Assembly: GCF_041296385.1 (NCBI RefSeq)
Contig: NC_091016.1
Coordinates: 10,575,997 to 10,639,996, forward strand
DNA length: 64,000 nucleotides
DNA from: Aphelocoma coerulescens
Lineage: Eukaryota > Chordata > Aves > Passeriformes > Corvidae
Direction of reading: 5' to 3'
Each line of letters starts with the position of its first letter. Within the stretch, counting starts at the first letter, position 1. Made by a program: the position numbers and the translations under genes. The notes under the pieces were generated by a model that saw only the letters and a program-made list of their open reading frames with translations, was not told the origin of the DNA and did no database searches. This document shows positions 1 through 8,429 of this stretch, piece after piece.

Positions 1-270
1 CGCCGGAGTACACTCGAGCCGAGGAGCGGGCAGACAGCATCGCCATCTGACGGGCGCTTTGCAGCTTGCCGCAGAAAGCGCTGCACTGCCGGGCACAGTG
101 TTCCGGGCGAGAAGCAGAAGACCGTCCGCCTCCGGGGGAACGAAGGTACGGCGTGCTCGAAAAGGCGAAGAACGAAGCCGCGGAGCGCCGGGCTCGCGTG
201 CTCGTTGTACGGGCTGCAAGACGAGCGTGGCTGCCACTCTCCTGCCTGCTGAATTGACGTTATAGCCTTG
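1..270 (+). repeat. CpG-rich block R (type A), partial at window start
   Basis: A GC-rich stretch in which I count about 33 CpG dinucleotides in some 260 bases, a density like that of a CpG island. The complete block starts upstream of the unit phase point, at 9318-9649 for the next copy. Other copies are at 19407-19738, 29513-29844, 38882-39213, 48251-48582, 58342-58673, 59574-59905, 60806-61137 and 62038-62369. A 29-base identity (142-170 with 2139-2167) links it to a second R-type block in the same unit. Its end (about 155-215) is also an inverted relative of the end of block P. It could be a promoter-like region; nothing in the sequence proves transcription. Confidence 0.75.
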
Positions 271-985
271 GGAAGGAGGAAGTTCCACGGCACTTTCCTG
301 TGCTGCTGCTGCCTATTCCTCTTGTAGCTCTCTGTGGAAGCATTTGCGCTTCCCTTCAGTCTCCGTCTTTCCGAGAACACGATGGTAGTAGCATGCAGCG
401 GAGGAGGGAAGAACAGAGCGCACCGGTGAGTCTGGTGCCGCTTACGTGCGGAAGGCGAAGGTGCAGCCCAGCCCTGGCTTCTACTTCTCGGGCCGTTCTC
501 CAGGAAAGCAGCTGCTGGAGGCTGCCAAGGGAGCTGCGAGAGTGAAAGCAAGGTGGGCGTCTGTCTTAGAAGAAAGGCACAGAGCCACAGTGTCATTTGC
601 GATTTCCGAAGGCTGGTTGGAGAGGCGTGCTTTAGGAAAGCCTTCTGCTTTGACGCCTGCTCCTGGCTGAGCTCTAGTTGCAGGGACTCTGCAAGGCTGA
701 ACAACTAGGAAAGTGCCTATGTCCACGCTGTGGGATGAAGCACTATAGCTGCGGCTTCCTTTCTGGAGCAAGCAAGAATGCTCTCAGCCGACTCTGCTTG
801 TGAACGAGCCCTTGCTGGTCTTGGGCAATTTGGTGCACTGCACACGCAAGCCCAGTGCTCTGCAGCTAAATTGTTTGCCTTAAGTGGTCTGGACTGAAGA
901 GAAGGCCAGCGATGGCAGTGAACTTTGCTGCTTTTCCGCGTGCATGCTGCACCCACCAACGGTGCACCGTGCACGGTTTCTTTGC
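271..985 (+). repeat. Block P, first copy in the unit
   Basis: About 700 bp that recurs, diverged, at 7728-8429 of the same unit; by eye about four fifths of the bases agree, with small indels. A truncated third copy of its start lies near 2270-2345. The minus strand over this block plus the neighbouring R block holds a long open frame (280 codons at 9241-10083). It is disrupted in the paralogous P copy and by the T-to-A change in U5-U7, so I do not call it a gene. Copies occur at the equivalent place in all units and in each 1,232-bp sub-copy. Confidence 0.75.
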
Positions 986-1145
986 TCAGCTCGAGCTACA
1001 GCGACACCCTTTCGGTTTCGCTGAGTCCACGCTGCCCATGCAGCTCTCACTCAGCGAAGTGCGCCAGGGGAGAAGCACTTGCTGGAGAAGTCTTTCAATG
1101 TGCAAGGCTTTGAAGGCAGCACCCCAATCGGGACATGAGGAGGGC
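986..1145 (+). repeat. Block Q, plus orientation
   Basis: A roughly 150-bp block beginning near an XhoI-type CTCGAG and containing the markers cgctgag and gagaagcacttgctgga. Relatives in the same unit are at 9128-9290 (plus), 1441-1600 (minus), 3470-3650 (plus, diverged), 7510-7665 (plus, diverged) and faintly at 4612-4690. Long units have another at 16874-17040. Confidence 0.7.
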
Positions 1146-1440
1146 TGATGAAGAACGTGGTTCTTTCTTGGCAACTTTCTCCTGTGTGAGATGTCTACCG
1201 AAGATCTTTGCTCCTTGCCAGACTGCAGTGTGCACCAGAGTACACTCTGGCCGAGAAGGAGAAGGCAGACAGCACCACCATCTGACGGGCCCTATGCAGG
1301 TTATGACAGAAAGCAGACTGCCCCTGGAAGGCACTGGCAGCTACGAGTTCCCCAAGTGTCAGGGGCAAATGCTGGGCGAGCTCGTCATCCTGGCACGGTT
1401 CTCTGTGCGAGAGCGACTTCTCAGCGGTCCTTCTCGTGGC
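1146..1440 (+). repeat. Block R (type B), loop of the inverted repeat
   Basis: Related to the CpG-rich R block at the unit start but diverged (gaagatctttgctccttgcc in place of gaagctctttgctccttgcg). It separates the two inverted arms at 845-1115 and 1450-1705. It is the partner in the exchange that produced the 1,232-bp sub-array. Confidence 0.65.
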
Positions 1441-1725
1441 CCCGATTGCGCTGCTGTGTTTTCAAAGTCCTGCACACTGAAAGACTCATCCAGCAAGTGC
1501 TTCTCCCCTTCAAGTTTCGCTGAGCGAGAGCTACCATGGGTAGTGTGGACGCCGCGAAACCGAAGGGGTCTCCCGCTAGCTCGAGCTGCGGAAAAACCGT
1601 GCACAGCACACTGACAAGCGGCAAAGCACAATGGCCTCGCTCGGCTTCTCTTCTGCCCAGACAACGAAAGGCGAAGAACGAAGCCTCAGAGCACCGGGCT
1701 TGTGCGTGCAGCATTGCAGAAAGCC

Positions 1726-2040
1726 CAGAGACGCCTATCGGGAATTTCGGTCCTTGCGAGAGAGTCTTGTGTGCCTCGTGGTGCTTCGAGCCGAGAAAGA
1801 CCGGGCAGACAGCACCGCCACAGAGGGGGCGCTTTTGCACCTTGTAAAAGGCAAGAGGACTGCTCCTGGAAGGTGGTGCGAATCCCTGTTGCCACTAGTG
1901 TCAGGAGCAAAGTGCTTGCAAGCTTATTGTCCTGGCACAACTCTCTGCGGGAGACGTAGCCGAGAAGCTTTCCGCTTAGCTTGGGATCGCAAGAGGGACA
2001 GATTGTGCTGCTACGTAGCGCTGGGAAGGAGAGGTGCAGG
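1726..2040 (+). repeat. R-type block, third copy
   Basis: Diverged relative of block R, recognised by the shared order of gagccgaga, gggcagacagcaccgcca and a gctcctggaaggtggtg stretch. It contains AGGGGGCGC (1824-1832), which matches the core of the vertebrate CTCF motif, although the bases before it fit poorly. It also contains a one-mismatch match to a Pol III B box (1875-1885) without a convincing A box. Confidence 0.55.
1824..1832 (+). promoter_or_regulatory. CTCF-core-like site, once per unit
   Basis: AGGGGGCGC fits the AGRKGGCRS core of the CTCF motif; the upstream CCASY half does not align without a one-base shift. It is present in every unit: 11203-11211, 21292-21300, 31398-31406, 40767-40775, 50136-50144 and 63923-63931. 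Binding is speculative. Confidence 0.2.
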
Positions 2041-2350
2041 GCCCAGGCGTGTTTGGGCAGAAGCAGTGCACTGGAGCGCTTGGCTGCCGACACAGCGTTC
2101 CGTGCGAGAAGCAGACCGCTGTTCGCCTCCGGGAGAATGAAGGTACGGCGTGCTCGAAAAGGCGAAGGACGAAGCCGCAGAGCACCGGGCTGGTGTGCGC
2201 GTCGTATGGGCTTGCAAGACGAAGGGTGGCTGCTGCACTCCTGCCTGCTGAATTGACGTTCTAGCATTCGGAAGGAGGACGCTCAAGGGCACTTGCTTGT
2301 GCCGCTGCCTCTTCCTCTTCCAGCTCTAGGTGGAAGTGATTGTGCTTCTT
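2041..2350 (+). repeat. R-tail and truncated start of block P
   Basis: Aligns with 65-360 of the same unit through the end of R and the first bases of P, including the identical 29 bases at 2139-2167. Homology fades after about 2345, where AT-richer sequence begins. This marks an internal junction of the composite unit. Confidence 0.65.
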
Positions 2351-3430
2351 CTCAAGATTCTTGTGGAAACTCTTTTGTTGAACTTTGGAGTGCAAAATCC
2401 TGGGAACTGAATGTTACATTCCATCTAGAACGAAAGTTTTATTCCTCAGTTTTTGTCAGGAACAGCTAGAATGGAAAACACATCTTGGCTTTTTGCATTC
2501 CCTTCAGAGAATATTAACACTACGCAAATCGATGCCACGATCTATTCTGTCACCTAAATTTACTGTTTCAATCATGCACTCATAGGCTGCTCGTCTGAAA
2601 TTTTCTGTCCAGATTCATTTGACCTCACGCATCTTCTGTTTTGCAGTACCAACAAGTCTTGCTACAGAAAGACATGCTAGATCAGCAGCAGTGTTTAGGT
2701 AGGCCTTTGGTACGGCAGTATCTGAACAGCACGCAACTCATACCTCAGCAATTCTCCCTGTGGCTCTGCTATGCGTGCTCTCGCATTTTTTCTCTCTCAC
2801 TGAGCCTAAACTGTAGAACAAAAACATCCAGGAACTGCTGCCATGGGAATGCACAAAGACCAAAATCCCAGAGGTGGCCTGTACATTTCCTTTGCAGCCC
2901 CTGAACCATATCAAACGCACTGCTGGTCTGTACTTTTCTTTCCAGTGACACATCACATTCAGTCGAGCGGATACTGCAGACAAACCGAATCACTTCCAGC
3001 TAGCGAGCTCCAATACGAAAATGTGGCCGCACAGGAAGCTTTCACTGGCCTTGCATGGTACAGTTGCAAACTTGCACTATGACTGCAGTCAAATGATACT
3101 CAGGGCTTTTACATTGCGTCTGTACACTGCACACACCCGACGGTGTTCTGTGCCTTCACTGTCAGTTTGGCTACCATCAAGTACTTTCATGTTCCCAAGG
3201 TGCCTATTTGGCACAAAGAAAAAGATACCAGCCTTGCTGGACTGCGACTTCTTCTGCCAGTCTTTCACGTACACACTTCTCACTGGGGCTATGCACCTTT
3301 CTTCTAAGCTGTGTGGAAAGTCACATTCTTTACACTCACAGATGCCAGTTTCCATCCTTAAAAGAGCCCGCAGCTCTGCCCATGCAAGCAGTCTGAGAAC
3401 CGAAGCCCGCTGGCAGCATTCAGCTTTGTC
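2351..3430. other. AT-richer segment without supported gene
   Basis: Unlike the flanking GC-rich blocks. It contains several polypyrimidine-AG stretches that look like 3' splice sites (AG ending at 2646, 2897 and 2945). I see no open frame with recognisable protein similarity. A 6-bp stretch near 3215 is missing in U2. Confidence 0.5.
2647..2698 (+). other. Exon-like stretch, 52 bp, function unknown
   Basis: Preceded by a good 3' splice-site-like sequence (a possible branch point, then cttctgttttgcag) and followed by GTAGGC, a weaker donor. Read in frame from its first base it gives a glutamine-rich, coiled-coil-like peptide of 17 residues (YQQVLLQKDMLDQQQCL) with no stop. It is unchanged in all six full units (12026, 22115, 32221, 41590 and 50959 are the other starts). 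It could be a captured host exon or chance. Confidence 0.25.
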
Positions 3431-3660
3431 TCTTTTTCAGAGCGTGTACTGCACACAGCACAGTATGCTGTGGGGGGTTTTCCTCCGTTATAAGTACAGT
3501 CATACTCTTTCTGTTCCACTAAGTCCACATCATCCATCTACCTCTCGCTCAGGGAAAGGCAGTAGGAGAGAGAAAAGCAGTTGCTGCATTGGTCTTTCCG
3601 AGTCCATGATTTTCAACAAACCGCCGCACTCTGGATGACAAGGGGGTGCAATGGGAGGGT
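3431..3660 (+). repeat. Degenerate end-of-P and Q copy
   Basis: Follows the same order as the Q copy in the 727-bp module: a cactgcac stretch, ttttcctc, an agtac-agtcatactctt stretch, ctcgctcaggg and agagagaaaagcagttgctg. Several substitutions relative to the GC-rich Q copies. One T is missing at the start of the U2 copy. Confidence 0.5.
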
Positions 3661-3689
3661 CTGCTGTTCTTGCTCAAGCTGGCACTTTC

Positions 3690-3870
3690 ATGAGCTAATG
3701 TTTGTGTAGGATGTTCACAAGTTAGTATCTGGACTCTGCGAGAGTGAAAGACAGCGCTGGGGAGCTCACATTGCCCTCTGAGTGTGGTGCAAATAAGAGT
3801 TTGTACCTGGAAGGGGGAGATCAGTGAAATCTTTTTGTCCTGACACGGTTGATTTGAGAGCAGTGGTGTT
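3690..3870 (+). repeat. Degenerate R-type copy
   Basis: The stretch gtggtgcaaataagagtttg resembles gcggtgcaaatacaggtttg in the 727-bp module (17226 in U2) and is followed by similar sequence in the same order. Weak but collinear. Confidence 0.4.
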
Positions 3871-4520
3871 TTCAACTTGGCTCTGCACTTTGGGTGGTTT
3901 ATAGCTAGGTGAGGGGCCTTTCCTTCTTTTGCAAGTCCCCCCTGCCATGCTGGGGTTGTTCTTCTGAGTGCTGACAGCGCGCAGGTTAAAGTTAACTGCT
4001 CCTCATGGCGCCCAGCACCATTCATGTGGCAATAGTTTGTTCCTTTGCGAATCCTGGCTCTTCGAATGTCTTTTGATTTCGTCCGGAAGACACTTCCATG
4101 TGGAGACAGCAACAGGTTGCTGAATGGGCACCTTTTGTGACCAATATTTACACTTGATGAAATTAGTGCATCAGGATGGTGATAGGCAACCAATGACCAC
4201 TCAATTAACACTTACAATATTACTAACTTAAGCGAAACGAGGTTTTGCAAATGGCAATCTCTCCTTTGTACTGATACAGCCCTAATTTAATTTTCTTCAA
4301 TGCACCAGCCTCAAGCACGGTGCTCTGCATGATTGCAAGTAAGAATTGCAAGATTGCAAGTAGGAACATTTAGTTGGAAAGGAAAGCTGATGGCACAGGT
4401 TCACATGACGCTGTTTCTATTCTTCAAAGTGAATGTGAAACCCACTCTAACTTATTATCCAAATAGGAGAGCACCAGGGAATGCTCATACTTTAAAGGTA
4501 GCAGGGAAAAGAGCTCAGAA
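3871..4520. other. No gene or clear repeat seen
   Basis: Moderate to AT-rich sequence. On the minus strand an open frame of 220 codons (3549-4211) is intact in all six units and differs only by an Arg/Gln change. It has no domain I recognise, and the units are too similar for conservation to mean selection. A G-for-A change in U2 and U4-U6 creates a BamHI-type GGATCC (13420 in U2) that U1 and U3 lack. Confidence 0.4.
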
Positions 4521-4812
4521 GCTTGGCTCTTGCATTCCCTCTCTAACAGTTCAACAGCTCTAGCCCAGAGAACTGCCTACTAGGAAGAGCCATTAAATTC
4601 ACATGCTCTTCTATGTGCACTTTCCTCCTCAGCTTTAAGTACCATCATAATCCTTCAGTCTCACAGAGTCAGGATGCAAACAGAATTTTATCAGGGGCTG
4701 CTAAAGTCAGCAGGATGCAAATTTGTTCAACAGCTTGGCTTTTTCATTCCTTCTCTAACAGTTCAACAGCTATAGCCCACAGAACTGCCCATGAGGAAAA
4801 GCCATTAATTCG
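4521..4812 (+). repeat. Pair of about 80-bp direct repeats, 212 bp apart
   Basis: Copies at 4521-4602 and 4733-4812 share gcttggct, attcc, tctctaacagttcaacagct, tagccca and gagccatta-like stretches in order. The sequence between (about 4612-4690) resembles a decayed Q block. The pair is conserved in every unit. Confidence 0.7.
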
Positions 4813-5459
4813 CTGAGAACACCCTACATGCAGATCCAAAACTGCTTTCTTTGCCAAAGAGAGAAACTATGAGCCCATCTCAGAAGAACTGGGATCTCCT
4901 CCTCCAAAATAGAAAACATCCAGGAACTGCTCCCATCCAATGTGCCAGAACACTGTTACTGGACATTACCTGCCCTGGTGTCTAAATCAGCTGCACACCA
5001 AGGATGAGCATAGCTGCTTGTCTTGGCTTACTGCCAAGAGTTCAGAAGACCACCTTTCAGAAGTGGAAACGACATGCCAAAATTGACTTTTTCAGGAGAC
5101 TGCCTTGAAAATAGGGCGTAGCAACTCCATACTTGTACAAATCAAGGCAGTGCTTCTACACCAAATATGCCAGGACAGAAAGTTGCTGCTGCCCTTTACC
5201 TCCACTAGGCAGCTTCTTATGTGCACCTGAAACACTGGGGCTAGGTGCTTTCCTTCCCATGGAAAAGCATTGTCATCCTCTCTGAGGAACTGGCGTGCTA
5301 CCGCCAATATTGAATATATCTAAGAATTGCTCCTACACAAGAGGTGCCAGGAGAGAAATGTCTCAGTTGAGTTTACTTCCCCATGGGACCTTATCATCTG
5401 CTCCACCAACACTGGGATTCAGACCTTTGCATTCCAAGGAAAGGCATTATGAGTCACTT
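4813..5459. other. Sequence with short dispersed repeats, no gene seen
   Basis: Contains a copy of a catccaggaactgct motif (4917) that also occurs at 2826, and a looser relative near 5320. The stretch 5219-5270 is matched in inverted orientation by 7079-7128. Nothing else is recognised. Confidence 0.4.
5219..5270 (-). repeat. Inverted partner of 7079-7128
   Basis: The reverse complement reads cttttccatgggaaggaaag then ends in gtgtttcaggtgca; the partner reads cttttccctgggaaggaaaa and ends the same way. Translated in matching frames the two give FPWEGKHLAPVFQV and FPWEGKHVDPLFQV. This shows a shared origin; coding is not established. Confidence 0.6.
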
Positions 5460-6064
5460 GGCCTTGCGTTGCCTTCAGTACCATTGCCTGGTTTTTCCTA
5501 GCCTACCCTTGCTTTGCCTTCCTTGGCTACGTCTCTCTTGCCTATGTCTCCCTTGCCCTGCCCTGCCCTGCCTATGATTTCCTTGCTTTGCCCTGCCTTG
5601 CCTTTTCTTCCATGCAGGCAAGGCAATGCAGTCAAAGCAAGTTTAGGCAATTCTAGTCAAGTCAAGGGAAAGTTAGGGAAAGCAAAGCAAGAGCAGTGAG
5701 CAGGCAGCAAAGTAGGGCCAATGAGTGCGAGGCAAGAGAAGGCCCAGAAGTTGTAGTTCGGAAGGCAGGGCATAGGAAGGTAAGTCCAGTGATGCAGAGG
5801 GCAGGCAAAGACAAGAAAGGCTAGGCAAGGAAAGGCCAGCCAAGAAAGGGGTAGGCAAATAAAAACAGGGAATGCTTACACAAAGCAATGTGAAGCAAGG
5901 AACAGCTAGGCAAGTCAAGGCAAGAACACAGAAAGGTCAGTGGAGTAAGGCAAGCAAGGGAGAGATAGGAGAAGCAAGTTAAATCAAAGGAGAGGAAGAC
6001 AAGACATGGAAGGCCAGGGAAGGAGGCAGTAGGCAGGGGCTGGTTATGAAAGGCAGTGCAAGGC
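5460..6064. repeat. Pentamer tract, left part (CTTGC then GGCAA)
   Basis: The first 150 bases are rich in cttgcc/ccctg on the plus strand. At about 5610 the composition flips to ggcaag/aggca for the rest. Units are imperfect five-base steps with interruptions. Low-complexity open frames here are by-products. Copies: 14832-15436, 24928-25532, 35034-35638, 44403-45007 and 53772-54371 (5 bp shorter). Confidence 0.85.
5594..5625. other. Hairpin at the pyrimidine-to-purine switch
   Basis: A 10-bp perfect stem (tgccttgcct at 5594-5603 with aggcaaggca at 5616-5625) and a 12-base loop sit exactly where the strand bias of the pentamer tract reverses. This suggests an inverted duplication of a pentamer run. 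Confidence 0.6.
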
Positions 6065-6388
6065 TGTTGCTGTTGAGACGGTCACGACACACATACACTC
6101 TCTGCCCCGAGCAATGGCAAAAAACCACTTGTATTATTTATGCATCTTCTCTTATGCACTTTTTTAGCTACATGTGCATGGACTATTATTTTGCTATAAT
6201 ACAATACTATTGGTTGTCTATAGTGTACACACATTCTTTGCTAAACATCAGCCAGTATCGTCCCTTTTGCAGCTGTTACAACTTCTTTCTGTTGTTTATC
6301 TTCTTGCTTCTGCAATTCTCACGGGTACAAAATGATTGTATCAACGGAAATGTCTGTGAGGCCTTCAGACCAGCTGTTGGTTCCCACA
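6065..6388 (-). mobile_element. Solo-LTR-like insertion (endogenous retrovirus type)
   Basis: A 324-bp AT-rich block sits inside the pentamer tract, so it looks like an insertion. On the minus strand it starts TGTGGGAACC and ends CAGCAACA, the TG...CA ends of retroviral LTRs. In that orientation a CCAAT box is followed by a TATA-like cataaataat and then a GC-richer stretch, the usual U3-R-U5 order. The flanking six bases are CAAGGC (left) and AAAGGC (right), a possible target-site duplication with one mismatch, although the pentamer context makes such matches common. No viral gene is present. The family is not identified. Confidence 0.55.
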
Positions 6389-6912
6389 AAAGGCAAAGGA
6401 GTGGTAGACAAAAGAAGGCCAGGAATCTGTAGGCAAAGCAGGGATTGGGAGGGGTAGGCAAAGGAAAGCAAGGCCATGTTGGAAAGGGGCACAAATGTCA
6501 AGAAGGGCAAGGGTTATGCAAGGCAGTGCAAGGCAAGGGAAGGGTAGGCAGGCCAAGGCAAGACAAGAGCATGGAGGGGTGGTGCAGAAAAGGTGATGAT
6601 CGGATGGATAGGCCAGTCAAAAGTGGGTAGGTGTGGGTAGACTAGGCGAGGGAAAGAGGGGTAGCAGGGCAAGGCAAGTGTTGGCTTTGCAAAGCAAGGC
6701 AAGAGAGACTTAGGCAAGGCCAAGAGAGTCATAGGAGAAGCAGGCAAGACAAGACCAGGAAACAAGGGGTAAGAAAGTCAAGGTGGGAGATTGGTGAACA
6801 AGGCCATGCAATGGAGACATAGGAAGGGCAAGGGAGGTACACAGAGGTGTCTGTAAGGCAATGCAAGGCTGGGCTCTGCATGGCAAGGGATGATCAGGTA
6901 TGGCAATGCCTT
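6389..6912 (+). repeat. Pentamer tract, right part (GGCAA-rich)
   Basis: Continuation of the purine-biased aggca/ggcaa tract after the LTR-like insertion. U1 and U3 carry a 10-bp duplication (gtgggtaggtgtgggtag) near 6614 that the other units lack. Copies: 15761-16274, 25857-26380, 35963-36476, 45332-45845 and 54696-55209. Confidence 0.85.
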
Positions 6913-7297
6913 CATGTACCCCACTGTTTCAGGAGAATATGAGAGGTGGCCCAGGGGTGGTCAAAGCCAGCAAGACCCATCTGTCCTGGCAGCTTTCCTC
7001 CGGGAGTAATCCTTGGTTGTATTGGATATGGGACATGCAATCACCATTTTAGCCATAGACTCCTGGACAAGAATGAAAGTTCTTTTCCCTGGGAAGGAAA
7101 ACACGTAGACCCACTGTTTCAGGTGCAGATGCAAGACAGAACAAGGAAGGACAAGGCACTCGAAGAACGCCTTCTTTCTGGACGCGTCCTTCTGGGTGTG
7201 CTCAAGCTGCGTGGGCTCGGCAGCACTGAAGGTGTAAGAACCTGTTTCTGGCCAGGCAGTGTGCTGCAGTGCAAGGGCTGCGCCTTACTTTGTTGAA
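6913..7297. other. Segment before the 172-bp repeat; no gene seen
   Basis: Holds the nested ccactgtttcagg repeats and the inverted partner of 5219-5270. The frame across it is open for 116 codons in all units, but I recognise no protein. U1 and U2 share C at 7134 (16496 in U2); U3-U6 have A. Confidence 0.4.
7079..7128 (+). repeat. Inverted partner of 5219-5270
   Basis: See the partner entry. The ccactgtttcagg motif at its end (7111) also occurs 190 bp upstream (6921), so a shorter repeat is nested here. Confidence 0.6.
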
Positions 7298-7469
7298 GCA
7301 GGCAGAGCATTCTCAGCTGAATCTGCTTGTTGAAGCAGCTCTTGGCTGGACATTTGCAAGTCGCGCCACTGAGTCCATGAAGCCGGTGCCCAGCTGCTTC
7401 GTTCTTCGCCTTCTGTGGTCCGGACAGGACTGAAGCGCAGCGATGGCTTGGAGCTTTGCCGCTCTTCAG
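7298..7469 (+). repeat. Hybrid 172-bp repeat marking loss of the 727-bp module (U1)
   Basis: Long units have two copies of this 172-bp sequence, 727 bp apart, differing at only two or three bases. The left copy has ctcAgctg and tcgcTcc; the right copy has ctcGgctg and tcgcGcc. The single copy here has the left state at 7315 and the right state at 7365. It is therefore a recombinant, with the switch somewhere in 7316-7364. A small perfect hairpin (ctgctt-gttg-aagcag) lies in this interval. Confidence 0.85.
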
Positions 7470-7727
7470 ATTGTTTACTGCAGGCATCTACATTTTTCTG
7501 TGCACGGATTTTCCTCAGCTGGACATAGAATTATTTTCTTGCTGTTTTACAGTGTCCAGACCATCTGTGTAGCTCTCGGTCAGGGAAATGCGTCAAGAGA
7601 GACGCCCTTGCTGGATGAGCTTTTCGCTGGCCAAGCCTTTCGACATCCCACCACAATTGGTCGAGGACGAGGAGAAAGGAGGGGTAACAGGGTAATATCT
7701 CTACAGTGCATCAGGTCATGTGAAATT
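7470..7727 (+). repeat. Diverged Q block before second P
   Basis: Shares cctcagctggac, ttcttgctgttt, tgtgtagctctc and cttgctggatgagcttttcg with the Q block of the 727-bp module. It contains an 18-base stretch at 7679-7696 that matches the I-SceI recognition site at 16 positions, probably by chance. Confidence 0.6.
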
Positions 7728-8429
7728 TGTGCTGCTGCTGCCTAGTGCCCTTGCAGCTATCTGGGGAAGCAATTGCCCTTCCCTTCAGTCTCTGAGTTTC
7801 GGAGAACACGAATGCATGTAGGATGCAAGCGGAGGAGGGAAGTACAGAGTGCACCGGTGAGTTCGCTGTTGCTTACCTGGGGAGGGCGGAGGTGCAGCCC
7901 AGCACTGGCTTTGACGTCTACGGCCGTTCTCCAGGAGAGTAGCTGCTGGAGGCTGCCAAGGGAGCTGCGAGCACGAAAGTATAGCGGGCGTCTGTCTTAG
8001 AAGAAAGGCGCAGAGCCGCACTGTGATGCGCCCTTTCAGGAGGCTGCTTGGAGAAAGGGTGCTTTAGGAGGGCCTTCTGCTTTGACGCCTGCTCCTGGCT
8101 GAGCTCTAGCTGCAGGGACTCTGCAAGGCTGAACGACTAGGAAAGTGCCTATCTCCACGCTGTGGGATGAAGTGCTACGGCTCCGCGTTCCCTTTTGGAG
8201 ACGCGAGGACTCCCTCAGCCGGCTTGGCTTGTGAACGAGCCTGCTGGACTTCTGCAACTCGGTGCACTGCACCTGCAAGCCCGGTGCTCTGCGGCTTCAT
8301 TTTTCGCCTCACGTTATCCGCACGGAAGGGAAGCCCAGCGAGGGCACTGAACTTTGCCGCTTTTGCTCGTGCATGCTGCACGCACCCTCGGTGTAGCGTG
8401 CACGATTTCTTTCCACAGCTCTATAGGAG
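7728..8429 (+). repeat. Block P, second copy in the unit
   Basis: Collinear with 271-985 from the ctgctgctgcct start through caccggtgag, gaggctgccaagggagctgc and ctgctttgacgcctgctcc to gtgcatgctgcac. It diverges after about 8425, where AT-rich sequence replaces the Q block expected next. Its minus strand has cag-gtaagc (about 7875), a good 5' splice-site match. Copies: 17817-18518, 27923-28624, 37292-37993, 46661-47362 and 56752-57453. Confidence 0.75.

Larger units (their letters stand above)
845..1705. repeat. Imperfect inverted repeat with about 335-bp spacer (U1)
   Basis: The plus-oriented arm (about 845-1115: end of P plus Q) is matched by a reverse-complement copy at about 1450-1705. 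By eye about three quarters of the bases pair, with long clean stretches such as ccagcaagtgcttctcccc. A transcript across it could fold into a hairpin with roughly 260-bp arms. Copies are at 10224-11084, 20313-21173, 30419-31279, 39788-40648, 49157-50017 and 62944-63804. Confidence 0.75.

Noticed and set aside
1875..1885. Pol III B-box-like sequence (one mismatch), possible tRNA or SINE
   Set aside because: No convincing A box at the right distance, no cloverleaf, and no terminal T run or poly(A) tail.
3021..3638. 205-codon plus-strand open frame
   Set aside because: Frameshifted in U2 by a single T loss, spans recognised repeat copies, and shows no protein similarity.
3549..4211. 220-codon minus-strand open frame intact in all six full units
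   Set aside because: No domain or motif is recognised. The units are so alike that intactness carries little information, and the frame overlaps degenerate Q and R repeat copies.
6076..6330. Possible membrane protein in the AT-rich frame at 6046-6432
   Set aside because: The hydrophobic run comes from T-rich sequence of the LTR-like element read on the opposite strand, and the start codon lies in the pentamer tract.
5383..6765. Several Leu/Pro/Cys-rich open frames on both strands
   Set aside because: They are translations of the pentamer repeat, which lacks stops in several frames.
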